Below, in pieces: positions 34,787 through 45,931 of a stretch of 64,000 bases of DNA; the stretch's first letter is position 1, and each line of letters opens with the position of its first letter. The position numbers and the translations under genes are program-made. This stretch comes from an uncultured Cellulomonas sp. (GTDB taxonomy: Bacteria > Actinomycetota > Actinomycetes > Actinomycetales > Cellulomonadaceae). The notes below the pieces were generated by a model. The model worked only from the letters and a program-made list of their open reading frames with translations. It did not search any database and was not told where the DNA came from. The stretch covers positions 186,001 through 250,000 of the forward strand of contig NZ_CANLTL010000003.1 of NCBI RefSeq assembly GCF_947494015.1, written 5' to 3'.

Positions 34787-36211
34787 GTGACCGACGCACC
34801 CCCCACCCACGGCCCCGACCAGCCCACCACCCGGGCCGTCACCCAGCCCGGTGCGGCTGCCTGGCGCGAGCGGGTCGCGGCGCAGTTCCCCCGCCTGCGG
34901 GCCGACCTGGAGGACCTCGTCCGGATCCCGAGCGTCTCCAACGCCGCGTTCGACCAGCGGCACGTCCGGGCCAGCGCCGACGCCGTCGCTGCGCTGCTCG
35001 CCGATGCCGGCATGCCCCAGGTGCAGGTCCTGACGGTCACGGCGCCGGACGGGCGCGACGGGGCGCCCGCCGTCGTGGCGTGCCGCCCCGCGGCCCCCGG
35101 TGCCCGGACCGTCCTGCTGTACGCCCACCACGACGTCCAGCCCCCCGGGGACGACGCCGCCTGGGACAGCGAGCCGTTCGTGCCGGTCGAGCGGGACGGA
35201 CGGCTGTACGGGCGCGGCGCCGCGGACGACAAGGCCGGGGTGGTCGCCCACCTCGGTGCGCTGCGGGCGCTCGGGGACCAGCTGGCGCAGTCCGGACTGG
35301 GCGTCACCGTGTTCGTCGAGGGCGAGGAGGAGATCGGCTCGCCCACGTTCGCGGCGTTCCTGGCGACCTACCGCGACCTGCTCGAGGCCGACGTGATCGT
35401 CGTGGCCGACTCCTCGAACTGGCGGGTCGGCGTGCCGGCGCTCACCACCTCGCTGCGGGGGCTGGTCGACCTCGAGGTGGAGGTGGCGGTCCTGGACCAC
35501 GCGGTGCACTCGGGCATGTTCGGCGGCCCCGTGCTCGACGCCCTGACCCTGCTGTCCCGGCTGATCGCCACGCTGCACGACGACGCCGGCGACGTCGCCG
35601 TGGACGGGCTGGTGTCCGCGCCCGACCCGACCGTCGACCTCGACGAGGCCGACCTGCGCGCCGACGCGGCCGTCCTCGACGGCGTCCGGCTCGCCGGGAC
35701 GGGACCGCTGACGGCGCGGCTGTGGACCAAGCCGGCCCTCGCCGTCATCGGCATCGACGCACCGAGCGTCGCCCGGGCGTCCAACACCGTGACGCCGCGG
35801 GCCACCGCCAAGCTGTCGCTGCGGATCGCCCCCGGCCAGGACCCGGCCGACGCGCTCGCGGCGCTGCGCGCGCACCTGACGCAGCACGCGCCGTTCGGTG
35901 CCCGGGTCACGGTGCGGGACGGGGAGCTCGGCAAGCCGTTCCAGGCGCCGGCCGACTCCGACGCGATGCGGGCGGCCCGCCGGGCGTTCGAGGAGGCGTG
36001 GGGCACGCCGCCGGTGGACATCGGGGTGGGCGGCTCCATCCCGTTCATCGCCGACCTGCTGGGTCAGTTCCCCGACGCGGCGATCCTGGTCACCGGTGTG
36101 GAGGACCCGGACTCGCGCGCGCACGGCGCGAACGAGTCGGTGCACCTCGCCGAGCTCGAGCGGGTCGTGCTCGCCGAGGCGCTGCTGCTCGCGGAGCTCG
36201 GTCGGCGCTGA
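34787..36211 (+). CDS. M20-family dipeptidase/deacylase
   Basis: A 474-residue zinc peptidase of family M20. The metal ligands are visible in LLYAHHDVQPPGD (His-x-Asp), GRGAADDKAG, the catalytic pair EGEEEIGSP, DVIVVADSSNW, and a C-terminal histidine in SRAHGANESVH. A dimerisation domain interrupts the catalytic one as usual. This arrangement matches cytosolic dipeptidases that hydrolyse short peptides or acylated amino acids; the exact substrate is unknown. Confidence 0.93.
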   Translation: MTDAPPTHGPDQPTTRAVTQPGAAAWRERVAAQFPRLRADLEDLVRIPSVSNAAFDQRHVRASADAVAALLADAGMPQVQVLTVTAPDGRDGAPAVVACRPAAPGARTVLLYAHHDVQPPGDDAAWDSEPFVPVERDGRLYGRGAADDKAGVVAHLGALRALGDQLAQSGLGVTVFVEGEEEIGSPTFAAFLATYRDLLEADVIVVADSSNWRVGVPALTTSLRGLVDLEVEVAVLDHAVHSGMFGGPVLDALTLLSRLIATLHDDAGDVAVDGLVSAPDPTVDLDEADLRADAAVLDGVRLAGTGPLTARLWTKPALAVIGIDAPSVARASNTVTPRATAKLSLRIAPGQDPADALAALRAHLTQHAPFGARVTVRDGELGKPFQAPADSDAMRAARRAFEEAWGTPPVDIGVGGSIPFIADLLGQFPDAAILVTGVEDPDSRAHGANESVHLAELERVVLAEALLLAELGRR

Positions 36212-36234
36212 GCCGCCCGAGAGTCTGCTCGGTC

Positions 36235-36834
36235 CTAGACCGGGGGAGCCGGGTCGTACTGGATCGCCCGGCGCACGTCGCGGGCGGCCTCCGGGCTCTC
36301 CAGCCGGGCCACCAGGTGCAGCGACATGTCGATCCCTGCCGACACCCCGGCGGCCGTGACGACGTCGCCGTCGTCGACGAAGCGCGCCTCGGTGTCGGCC
36401 GCGACGCTGGGGTCGAGGGCGGCCAGCTCGTCGAACGCGCCCCAGTGCGTGGTCGCCGGTCGTCCGGCCAGCAGGCCCGCCGCGGCCAGCACCAGCGCAC
36501 CGGTGCACACGCTGGTGACCAGCGGGACCCGGGCCCGCACCGCGCGCACCCACGCGAGGTGCTCCCGGTCCCGCACGAGCCGGCGGGTGCCCTGGCCACC
36601 GGGGTACACCAGGACGTGCAGGGCACCGACGTCGTCCGCGGACGCGTCCGGGACGATCCGCAGCCCCTTGGCCAGCCGGACCCCGGCCCCGTCGGTGGAG
36701 AAGGTCAGCACCTCCGGACGCAGCTCCGACAGCCGCGCCCACGCGGCCAGCACCTCCCACGGCCCGACGACGTCGAGCTCCTCCGCGTCGTCGAAGACGA
36801 AGATCCCGACCCGTAGCGGGCTGCCGGTGGTCAT
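36235..36834 (-). CDS. DJ-1/PfpI-family protein
   Basis: A 199-residue protein of the DJ-1/PfpI (class I glutamine amidotransferase-like) superfamily. It opens VGIFVFDDAEELDVVGPWEVL, has VLVYPGGQGTRRL, and the nucleophile elbow VTSVCTGALVLAAAGLL with Cys110, then TTHW and AAGVSAGIDMSLHLVAR. The pattern is nearest to isonitrile hydratase (InhA-like) members, but AraC-type regulators share the same domain; here no DNA-binding domain follows. The ATG at 36834 is preceded by GGAGCG. It is convergent with the M20 gene. Confidence 0.9.
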   Translation of the reverse strand: MTTGSPLRVGIFVFDDAEELDVVGPWEVLAAWARLSELRPEVLTFSTDGAGVRLAKGLRIVPDASADDVGALHVLVYPGGQGTRRLVRDREHLAWVRAVRARVPLVTSVCTGALVLAAAGLLAGRPATTHWGAFDELAALDPSVAADTEARFVDDGDVVTAAGVSAGIDMSLHLVARLESPEAARDVRRAIQYDPAPPV

Positions 36835-37008
36835 CTCGCGCTCCGTCCTGCGCCGACCGTGCCGGTCCCGGGGACCGAGGCGTGACCGCACGCCGTGCGC
36901 GTGTGCCGATCGTCGCACAGGGGCGTCGCGCCGACCTGGGTGGCGGGTGGGTCCCGGGCCGCGCCCCGGCGCGGTCCACCGCGCGGACGGGTGTGCCAGG
37001 ATCCGCGG

Positions 37009-38241
37009 ATGCGCGTCCTGGTGGCTCCGGAGTCCTTCGGCGGTGCGCTGTCCGCGACGCAGGCCGCGCGCGCGATCCGGTCCGGCTGGCTGGGGGCCGC
37101 CCCGGGCGACGACGTCCGCTCGGTGCCGCTGACCGACGCAGGCTCCGGCCTGGTCGACGTGCTGCACGACGTGCTCGGCGGTGAGCTGCTCTCGGCGACG
37201 GTCCGGGGGGCCCAGGGCGACCCGGCGCCCGCGGCCGTCCTGGTCGTGACCGGCCAGGCCGGCGACCGCACGGCCTACGTGGACGCCGCGCATGCCGTCG
37301 GGCCGGCGCTCGTGCCGGCCGCGCGCCGCGACGCCGGACGCGGTGCCTCGTCGGGGGTGGGGCAGCTGCTGGCGCTGGCGCGGGCCACCGGGGCGCGACG
37401 CGTCGTCGTCGGCGTCGGCGACGCGGCGACGAACGACGCCGGCGCCGGGATGCTCGCCGCGCTCGGCGCCGGGGTCGAGGTGACCGGTCCGCTCGCCATG
37501 GGGGGCCACGCGCTGGCCGGCGTGACCGAGGAGGACCTGTCCGGCCTCGCCGCCCTCCGGGCCGACTGGTCGGGGATCGAGCTGGTCGCGGCGTACGCGC
37601 TCGACCTGCCCCTGCTGGGCATGCACGGCGCCAGTGCCGGCGCGACGGCGCACGGCGCGTCGCCGGAGCAGGCGCAGGCGCTCGAACGCTCGCTCGGCCA
37701 CTTCGCGCACGCCGCCGTCGCGGCCCTCGGCCCGGGCACGGTCCGCCCCGACCTGCTGCTCTCGGCCCGGGCCGCGAGCCCGGCGGCCCGGCTCACCGCT
37801 CTGCCGGGCGCGGGCGCCGGCGGTGGACTGGGGTTCGGGCTCGCGCTGCTCGGTGCCCGGCTGTACCCCGGAGCCGCCCTCGTCGCCGACGAGGTGGGCC
37901 TGACCGGCCGGCTCGCCGACGTCGACCTGGCGGTCACCGGCGGTGCCACGGTGGAGCCGCGGTCCCTGCACGACGCCGTGGTCGCAACGGTCGCCGACCG
38001 GGCGATGGTGAGCGGTGTGCCGACGGTCGTCGTCGCCGGTGAGGTGCTGGTGGGCAGGCGCGAGCTGGCCGCGGCGGGCATCACCGCGGCGTACCCCGTG
38101 GAGCAGGGGCACGAGCCGGGGCGTGCCCGGCCCGGTCCGGCCGCCGGTGGTCCCGCCGACGCGGGGTCGAGGCCGCCCGCCGACGGGGCAGCGGCGCTCG
38201 CCCGCCGCGCCGCCCGGGTCGCGCGCACCTGGTCGCGCTGA
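37009..38241 (+). CDS. glxK: glycerate kinase, GarK/GlxK type
   Basis: A 410-residue kinase of the glycerate kinase type II family, which phosphorylates glycerate. Signatures are VAPESFGGALSATQAARAI, VPLTDAGSGLVDVL, SSGVGQLLALA, VGVGDAATNDAGAGMLAALG, and GAGAGGGLGFGLALLGARL. The tail carries extra Ala/Pro/Gly-rich residues beyond the normal end (about 380). The ATG at 37009 lies six bases after CAGGAT, a possible leaderless promoter. It points away from the DJ-1 gene across 174 bases that show no other feature. Confidence 0.93.
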   Translation: MRVLVAPESFGGALSATQAARAIRSGWLGAAPGDDVRSVPLTDAGSGLVDVLHDVLGGELLSATVRGAQGDPAPAAVLVVTGQAGDRTAYVDAAHAVGPALVPAARRDAGRGASSGVGQLLALARATGARRVVVGVGDAATNDAGAGMLAALGAGVEVTGPLAMGGHALAGVTEEDLSGLAALRADWSGIELVAAYALDLPLLGMHGASAGATAHGASPEQAQALERSLGHFAHAAVAALGPGTVRPDLLLSARAASPAARLTALPGAGAGGGLGFGLALLGARLYPGAALVADEVGLTGRLADVDLAVTGGATVEPRSLHDAVVATVADRAMVSGVPTVVVAGEVLVGRRELAAAGITAAYPVEQGHEPGRARPGPAAGGPADAGSRPPADGAAALARRAARVARTWSR

Positions 38242-38420
38242 GCGGCCCCTGACGGGGGCGGGTGAGCAGGCGCGCGGGCGCGCCGCCCTGCGGGTGCGGT
38301 CACGGTCCGAGCGGGTCGTACCCTGGGGGAACAACCAGCACGGCGTGCACTGTTGAGATCGATGACACGTGACGGCGTACGCGCTACGTCGGCTGCCGCC
38401 CCAGACCCCGCGGAGTGACC

Positions 38421-38771
38421 ATGAGCGAGACCACCCAGACCGCGACGCACGGCGTCATCCTCACCGACGTGGCTGCCGGCAAGGTCCGGAACCTGCTGGA
38501 GCAGGAGGGGCGCGACGACCTGCGCCTGCGTGTGGCCGTGCAGCCGGGCGGCTGCTCGGGCCTGATCTACCAGCTCTACTTCGACGAGCGCGTGCTGGAC
38601 GGCGACGCGCTGCGCGACTACGACGGCGTGGAGGTGGTCGTGGACAAGATGAGCGTGCCGTACCTCGACGGCGCGACCATCGACTTCGCCGACACCATCG
38701 AGAAGCAGGGCTTCACGATCGACAACCCCAACGCGGGCAGCTCCTGCGCGTGCGGTGGCTCCTTCGCCTGA
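38421..38771 (+). CDS. erpA: A-type iron-sulfur carrier protein
   Basis: A 116-residue HesB/IscA-type protein that delivers iron-sulfur clusters to target enzymes. The three conserved cysteines are present: C45 in PGGCSGLIYQLYFDE, and C109 and C111 in the terminal SSCACGGSF. The length and QPGGCSG context match the ErpA subgroup, which serves enzymes such as LipA and respiratory Rieske proteins, both encoded in this window. The ATG at 38421 follows GGAGTGACC. A very strong terminator follows. Confidence 0.93.
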   Translation: MSETTQTATHGVILTDVAAGKVRNLLEQEGRDDLRLRVAVQPGGCSGLIYQLYFDERVLDGDALRDYDGVEVVVDKMSVPYLDGATIDFADTIEKQGFTIDNPNAGSSCACGGSFA

Positions 38772-38796
38772 TCCCGACGCCGCCTGATCGCAGCAC

Positions 38797-38844
38797 GACG
38801 CCCGAGGGGCCCGGTACCGGTCGGTACCGGGCCCCTCGGGCGTC
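38797..38844 (+). terminator. 22-bp perfect-stem terminator after erpA
   Basis: A 22-bp stem (38797-38818 with 38823-38844) with a GGTC loop starts 25 bases after the erpA stop. It is the longest perfect hairpin seen in the window. Confidence 0.9.
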
Positions 38845-39157
38845 CGGGCGCGGCGAGTACCGGTGTCCGAGCCCCGATGTGGCCGTCCGCCGGCGCGTCA
38901 CGCCGGGTGGTGTCGCTCACAGTCCGGTGCGGTGCGGGCGCCCGGCCGAGGGCGGCCGCCCGTTCGGCACGGGCCGGACCTGCGGACCCGCGCCCGATTC
39001 GTCCCCGCGCCGTCCAGGGCGGGGGCGGGGGAGCGCGTGGCTGGACCGACAGCCCGCCGCCAGCGCGATACGCTGACCCGCGTCGAGGACGAAGGTCCCG
39101 GACCAGTGCTCAGGCCTCGCCCGCTGCCGCTGCCGGACATGACGTGAAAGGCCCCCC
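38845..39157 (+). promoter_or_regulatory. ctaC: ctaC upstream region with a putative -10
   Basis: No gene is seen in these 313 bases. A TACGCT box at 39069-39074 would start a ctaC transcript near 39081 with a leader of about 77 bases that holds the GAAAGG ribosome-binding site. A CGGCGCGTCACGCCG imperfect inverted repeat lies at about 38890-38904. Confidence 0.35.
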
Positions 39158-40045
39158 TTGCGCTCCCAGAACACCAGCCCGAGCCGGCGCCCGGCCCGTC
39201 GGGCCGTCGTGCTGGCCACGGCCGTGGCACTCATCGCCAGCGGCTGCTCCGCCGAGGCGCAGCGCGGATTCCTCCCCGGTTACCAGGACGAGCAGGTCAC
39301 CAACCAGACCGAGCGGATCACGGACCTGTGGGTCGGCTCCTGGATCGCCGCGCTCATCGTCGGCCTCATCACCTGGGGCCTGATCCTGTGGTGCGTGACC
39401 GTCTATCGGAAGCGGAAGTCGGACGACAAGCTGCCGATCCAGATCCGCTACCACGTGCCGCTGGAGATCACGTACGTGGTGCTGCCGATCATCCTCATCG
39501 GCGTGCTGTTCTTCTACACCGCGCGGGACATCTCGGCGATCGAGGACGTCTCCACGGCCGACCCCGACACCACCATCCAGGTCGTCGGCAAGCAGTGGAG
39601 CTGGGACTTCAACTACCTCGACGAGGGCGTCTACGAGAGCGGTGTGCACGCCCAGGACGTCGGCGAGGGTGACGACTACGACCAGCTCCCGACGCTGTAC
39701 CTGCCGGTCGACGAGCGGGTCGAGTTCGTCCTCGACGCCCGCGACGTCATCCACTCGTTCTGGATCCCGGCCTTCCTCTACAAGAAGGACATGATCCCGG
39801 GGCGCACCAACGTCTTCCAGGTGATCCCGACCCGCGAGGGCGTCTACGCCGGCAAGTGCGCGGAGTTCTGCGGCGAGGAGCACTCCTCGATGCTGTTCAA
39901 CGTCGCGGTCGTCTCGCGCGAGGAGTTCGACGCCCAGATGGACGCCCTCCGCGAGCGGGGACAGACCGGGGCGCTGGGCATGGAGCTGAACCGCACCCAG
40001 GACGCCACCAGCGCCGCCGAAGGCACGCAGAGGAACGAGAACTGA
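39158..40045 (+). CDS. ctaC: cytochrome c oxidase subunit II
   Basis: A 295-residue lipoprotein subunit of the aa3 oxidase. The lipobox IASGC puts the lipidated cysteine at position 30. Two membrane helices follow (about 62-84 and 104-124), then the periplasmic cupredoxin domain with [22 protein letters not shown], and the CuA ligands of [12 protein letters not shown] (C234, C238, H242). It starts on a rare TTG, chosen because GAAAGG lies seven bases before it and the signal peptide begins there. It is the first gene of ctaC-ctaD-ctaF; the cytochrome c donor is QcrC. Confidence 0.96.
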   Translation: MRSQNTSPSRRPARRAVVLATAVALIASGCSAEAQRGFLPGYQDEQVTNQTERITDLWVGSWIAALIVGLITWGLILWCVTVYRKRKSDDKLPIQIRYHVPLEITYVVLPIILIGVLFFYTARDISAIEDVSTADPDTTIQVVGKQWSWDFNYLDEGVYESGVHAQDVGEGDDYDQLPTLYLPVDERVEFVLDARDVIHSFWIPAFLYKKDMIPGRTNVFQVIPTREGVYAGKCAEFCGEEHSSMLFNVAVVSREEFDAQMDALRERGQTGALGMELNRTQDATSAAEGTQRNEN

Positions 40046-40046
40046 C

Positions 40047-41881
<1,835 letters not shown>

Positions 41882-41885
<4 letters not shown>

Positions 41886-42280
41886 GGACCGAGGCGAAGA
41901 CGTTCCTGTACCTCGTGCCGTGGTTCCTCGTCGTCGCGGTGGTGTACGCCGTGTGGAGCGGGTTCGAGCCGGTCGGCTCGCTCGGCCTGCTGCTCGTCGC
42001 GGCGCTGTCGCTGATGATCGGCGCGTACTTCGCGATGCTGGTGCGCCGCATCGACGCGCGTCCCGAGGACAACCCGGACGGGACCATCGAGGAGGGCGCC
42101 GGTGACCAGGGCGTGTACAGCCCCTGGAGCTGGTGGCCGCTGATGATCGCCGCTGCGGCCGCGATCGTCTTCCTCGGGCTCGCCGTCGGCTGGTGGCTCG
42201 TCTACGTCGGCTCCGCCTTGGGCATGCTCGCCCTGGTCGGCTGGGTCTTCGAGTTCTCGCGCGGTCAGCACGCGCACTGA
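41882..42280 (+). CDS. ctaF: cytochrome c oxidase subunit IV (actinobacterial type)
   Basis: A 132-residue protein with four membrane helices: two in the first half ([20 protein letters not shown] and [21 protein letters not shown]) and two after an acidic loop ([12 protein letters not shown]). The loop is followed by [17 protein letters not shown], typical of the actinobacterial CtaF subunit. The ATG overlaps the ctaD stop, so translation is coupled. A hairpin terminator follows the stop. Confidence 0.94.
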
Positions 42281-42298
42281 CCCGTCCGCGCACGCCCG

Positions 42299-42338
42299 AC
42301 GACGGCGCCTCACCCCGCCAGGGGAGGGGCGCCGTCGT
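42299..42338 (+). terminator. terminator of ctaC-ctaD-ctaF
   Basis: An 11-bp perfect stem (42299-42309 with 42328-42338) with an inner CCCC/GGGG pairing begins 19 bases after the ctaF stop. It abuts the IS30 remnant. Confidence 0.8.
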
Positions 42339-42340
42339 GC

Positions 42341-42990
42341 GTTGACCTGGGCGACGGCCTCGAGCAGCGGGATAGCGGCCGCGGCTCTGAGGTCGGTCCT
42401 CCTCGGGAAGGACTGGCGCAGCCCGTTGGTGTTCTCGTCAGTGCCGCGCTGCCAGGGGCTGTAGAGGGGCGGAAGTGGACAGGGACGCCGGTGGCTGCGG
42501 TGGACTCCTGGTGTCGTGTCATCTCGATGCCCCGGTCCCACGTCACCGAGCGGCGCACCGCGACCGGCAGCGCGGCGAAGGTGCGGGTCAGCGCTGCGAC
42601 GACGGCGCGGCTGATCGCGTCGGGGATCGGTTGGACGATCAGGTACCGGCTGTGCCGCTCGGCCAGCGTGATCAGGTGCGACCGGCCGTGCCTCCGGACG
42701 ATGGGACCGCCCCCGGGGAAGTCGACGACCAGGCGGTGCGCGATCTGCTCCGGTGACCAGCGCAGCGCGAGCTGGGCCTCGACGTACCGGCGCAGCCGGT
42801 CGTGGCCGGCGAGCGTGCCCGGCCGCGGCCGCGGCCTCGTCTCACGGACCCTTGCGAGCCGGTCCGCACGGACCTGGCCGGTCGTCCTCGACATCCCTGC
42901 GCCGGCGACCGCCTGCTTCAACGTCGCCCCACTGGCCCGGGCGGTGAAGAACCGCATCCGCACCTCGGCCGACGTCGGCTTCCTCCCCAA
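42341..42990 (-). pseudogene. IS30-family transposase remnant
   Basis: From a TTG at 42990 the frame reads as an IS30-type transposase: MGRKPTSAEVRMRFF at the start, then ALRWSPEQIAHRLVVDFP. It jumps directly to HLITLAERHSRYLIV and LTWDRGIEMTRHQE. About 100 residues normally lying between, with the first catalytic Asp, are deleted. After TGVPVHF the frame is lost, but another frame continues LYSPWQRGTDENTNGLRQSFPRRTDL, which includes the last catalytic Glu region. The C-terminal end is absent. The copy cannot transpose. TGCGTTGAC occurs in direct orientation at 42338-42346 and 43036-43044, flanking it. Confidence 0.85.
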
Positions 42991-43387
42991 CGTGCTCCTC
43001 CTGACCCTCGGGAGGTCAGCGTGGACCGCCGATCTTGCGTTGACGCCCTGAGACCACCGTCGTCACCTGGTCCAGCTTCCACCCGACGTCGACACACGGG
43101 CGGCCCCTGGTGTGCGCCGAGGTGTGGACGACGAGCAGGGCAGGCCGCAGCGACCGAGGACGGGTGGTGCGGTCCTCGCGGCGGTCTCACGCGTCGCCGG
43201 TGTCATGGTCGCGGCCCGCGCCGCGGTGGCCACCGGTTCACGCCGGCCGGGTCGTGACGGGGTGGCCCCGGGGGCGGTCGTGGGTGGGCGGCGTCGACCG
43301 CCCCACCGACGTGGACGCGGAGACCGCCCCTCAGCGGATGGGTCACCGTTCGGTGACGTAGGTGGCCATGTCGAGGGCCGGTGCCCG
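42991..43387. other. gap between IS30 remnant and sodA terminator, no gene
   Basis: No frame shows a family or ribosome-binding site. A short plus-strand end reading ETAPQRMGHRSVT vaguely recalls integrase C-termini but is too short to call. The stretch is probably relic DNA associated with the IS30 remnant. Confidence 0.4.
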
Positions 43388-43432
43388 GACGCACGAGCGC
43401 CGGTGCCCGACGGGCACCGGCGCTCGTGCGTC
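43388..43432 (-). terminator. 21-bp perfect-stem terminator of sodA
   Basis: A 21-bp stem (43388-43408 with 43412-43432) closed by a GAC loop lies 30 bases after the sodA stop. Confidence 0.9.
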
Positions 43433-43462
43433 GCGAGGTTCCGGCAGGACGCCGGCCGCGCG

Positions 43463-44089
43463 TCAGGTGGGGACGATGAGCCCCGACGTCTGCGTCCGCG
43501 CGCGCCCGAGCCGCTGCGACGCGTCCGCCCAGTTGACGACGTTCCACCACGCCTTGACGTAGTCAGCCTTGACGTTGAAGTAGTCCAAGTAGAAGGCGTG
43601 CTCCCACATGTCCAGCATGACGACCGGCACGAGCCCGAGGGCGATGTTGTTCTGCTGGTCGTACATCTGCACGATCACGAGCTTCTGGCCGATCGAGTCC
43701 CAGGCCAGCACGGACCAGCCTGAGCCCTGCAGACCGAGCGCGGCCGCGGTGAAGTGCTTCTGGAAGCCGTCGAACGACCCGAACGCCTCGTCGATCGCCG
43801 ACGCGACGTCGCCCTCGGGACCGCCCGCACCCGCCGGAGTGAGGTTCTGCCAGAAGACGGAGTGGTTGATGTGGCCGCCGAGGTTGAACGCGAGGTTCTT
43901 CTCGAGCATGTTCACCGCGTCGAGGTTGCCGCTGTCGCGGGCCGCCGCCATCTTCTCGAGCGCGGTGTTGGCGCCGGCGACGTAGGTCGCGTGGTGCTTG
44001 TCGTGGTGCAGCTCCATGATCCGCCCGGAGATGTGCGGCTCGAGGGCCGCGTAGTCGTAGGGCAGATCCGGAAGGGTGTACTCAGCCAT
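43463..44089 (-). CDS. sodA: superoxide dismutase, Mn/Fe type
   Basis: A 208-residue cytosolic enzyme that converts superoxide to hydrogen peroxide and oxygen. The metal ligands are H28 (MELHHDKHH), H76 ([10 protein letters not shown]), and D160 and H164 ([13 protein letters not shown]). [11 protein letters not shown] is the usual central motif. Metal choice (Mn or Fe) cannot be fixed from sequence alone. GAAAGG precedes the ATG. It lies between the two respiratory operons, on the same strand as ctaE-qcrCAB and 111 bases after qcrB. The position next to the electron-transport genes is fitting. Confidence 0.96.
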   Translation of the reverse strand: MAEYTLPDLPYDYAALEPHISGRIMELHHDKHHATYVAGANTALEKMAAARDSGNLDAVNMLEKNLAFNLGGHINHSVFWQNLTPAGAGGPEGDVASAIDEAFGSFDGFQKHFTAAALGLQGSGWSVLAWDSIGQKLVIVQMYDQQNNIALGLVPVVMLDMWEHAFYLDYFNVKADYVKAWWNVVNWADASQRLGRARTQTSGLIVPT

Positions 44090-44200
44090 GAATGCGGTGC
44101 CTTTCGTCGGGCCACGCCCGGCAGGCGCGGCGTCGAGCATGTGGTCGTCACCGCCGCCGCGCGAACGGCGGCGGTGACGACCCGGACAACTCTTCCAGGC

Positions 44201-45931
44201 TCAGCGGTTGCGCGCGTCCGGAGTCGAGCCGTCCGCCGGCTCGGCGATCGTCCGGCCGCCGCCGGGAGCGGAGCCCTCGAGCTCGCGTGGGCTCGCGACG
44301 TGCGACCCTCCCTCGAGCTCGTCGTGTGCTCCGTGCGAGTGGGCCGCAGCCAGCTCGGCCGGGGTGACCGGCTCGATGCGGTCCTCGAAGAACGCCTGGG
44401 ACATCCGCTGACGCACCTTGTCCAGGCGGTAGCCCTTGCGCCGCACTCCACGGGAGTCGACCGGGGGAGCGATCTCGAGCGGGTGCTCGGGCTCGTAGGC
44501 GACACGCAGCCACCGCTCGTGCTCGTCCAGCGGACGGTGCACCTCGATGTACTCGCCGTGGGCGAACCGGACGATGCGCCCCGTTTCGTGGCCGTGCAGC
44601 ACGAGCTCGCGGTCCTTGCGCTGCAGGCTCAGGCAGATCCGCTTGGTGAGGATGAACGCCACCACCGGGGCGACGAAGAACAGCACCCGGAAGATGCGTG
44701 TGAGGTCGTTGAGTGACATGTAGAAGTGCGCCGCGATGAGGTCGTTGGCCCCGGCCACCAGCAGGACGAAGAAGGCGGTCAGGACGGCCACCCCGAAGGC
44801 GGTGCGGAAGGGCCGGTTGCGCGGGCGGTCCAGCACGTGGTGCTCGCCGGTGTCGCGGGTGACGAAGGCCTCGACGAACGGGTAGAGCGCCAGCAGCGAG
44901 AACAGGATGCCCGGGATGACCACCGCGGGGATCAGCACGTTGAGCGAGAGGGTGTAGCCACCGATGACCCACTCCGTGCCCGCGCCGGGCATGAGCCGCA
45001 GCGACCCCTCGAGGAAGAGCATGTACCAGTCCGGCTGGGCGCCGGCCGAGACGATCGACGGGTCGAACGGGCCGTAGTTCCACACCGGGTTGATCTGCAT
45101 CGTGGCCGCCATCAGGGCGATCACGCCGAAGACGATGAAGAAGAACCCACCGGCCTTGGCGACGTACACCGGGAACAGCGGGAAGCCGACGACGTTCTGG
45201 TCGGTCCGCCCCGAGCCCGGGTACTGGGTGTGCTTGTGGATGACGACCATCAGCAGGTGCACCACGATGAGCGCGAGGATCAGCGCGGGGACCAGCAGGA
45301 CGTGCACCGTGAACAGACGCGGGATCAGGTCCTGGCCGGGGAACTCCCCGCCGAAGATGAAGTACGACAGGTAGCTGCCGATGATCGGGATCGCGCGGAC
45401 CACGCCGTCGGTGATGCGCAGACCGTTGCCCGACAGGACGTCGTCGGGCAGGGAGTAGCCGGAGAAGCCGGCGGCCAGGCCCAGGATCATCAGGACGAAG
45501 CCGACGAGCCAGTTGAGCTCACGCGGCTTGCGGAAGGCGCCGGTGAAGAACACCCGCATCATGTGGGTGACGATCGACGCCATGAAGATCAGGGCGGCCC
45601 AGTGGTGCACCTGGCGCATCAGCAGCCCGCCGCGGACCTCGAACGAGAGCCGCAGGGTCGAGGCGTACGCCTCGGACATCTCCACGCCCTGCATCGCGGC
45701 CCAGGGACCCTCGTAGTGGATCTCGGCCATGCTGGGCACGAAGAAGAGGGTGAGGAACACCCCGGAGATGAGCAGCACGACGAAGGAGTACAGCGCCACC
45801 TCGCCGAGCAGGAAGGACCAGTGGTCCGGGAACACCTTGCGCGCGAAGCTCTTGACCGCGGCACCGATGCCGGTGCGCTGGTCCAGGTAGTCCGCGCCGG
45901 CGGCCGCGCCGCGCTCGATCGTGGTCGTCAC
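44201..45931 (-). CDS. qcrB: cytochrome bc1 complex cytochrome b subunit
   Basis: A 576-residue subunit that oxidises menaquinol at the Qo site. It carries the heme histidines in RQVHHWAALIFMASIVTHMMRVFF and VLLVPALILALIVVHLLMVVIHKHTQ, and the FSGYSLPDDVLSG and NPVWNYGPFDPS segments. The C-terminal extension of about 180 residues beyond the eight-helix core (with RFAHGEYIEVHRPL) is typical of actinobacterial QcrB. The GTG overlaps the qcrA stop (GTGA at 45928-45931). It is the last gene of ctaE-qcrC-qcrA-qcrB. Confidence 0.97.
   Translation of the reverse strand: MTTTIERGAAAGADYLDQRTGIGAAVKSFARKVFPDHWSFLLGEVALYSFVVLLISGVFLTLFFVPSMAEIHYEGPWAAMQGVEMSEAYASTLRLSFEVRGGLLMRQVHHWAALIFMASIVTHMMRVFFTGAFRKPRELNWLVGFVLMILGLAAGFSGYSLPDDVLSGNGLRITDGVVRAIPIIGSYLSYFIFGGEFPGQDLIPRLFTVHVLLVPALILALIVVHLLMVVIHKHTQYPGSGRTDQNVVGFPLFPVYVAKAGGFFFIVFGVIALMAATMQINPVWNYGPFDPSIVSAGAQPDWYMLFLEGSLRLMPGAGTEWVIGGYTLSLNVLIPAVVIPGILFSLLALYPFVEAFVTRDTGEHHVLDRPRNRPFRTAFGVAVLTAFFVLLVAGANDLIAAHFYMSLNDLTRIFRVLFFVAPVVAFILTKRICLSLQRKDRELVLHGHETGRIVRFAHGEYIEVHRPLDEHERWLRVAYEPEHPLEIAPPVDSRGVRRKGYRLDKVRQRMSQAFFEDRIEPVTPAELAAAHSHGAHDELEGGSHVASPRELEGSAPGGGRTIAEPADGSTPDARNR

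Noticed and set aside
43110-43361. Integrase C-terminus suggested by ETAPQRMGHRSVT before a stop
   Set aside because: Only about ten residues resemble the family, and no H-x-x-R box or tyrosine is near. It is too little to call.
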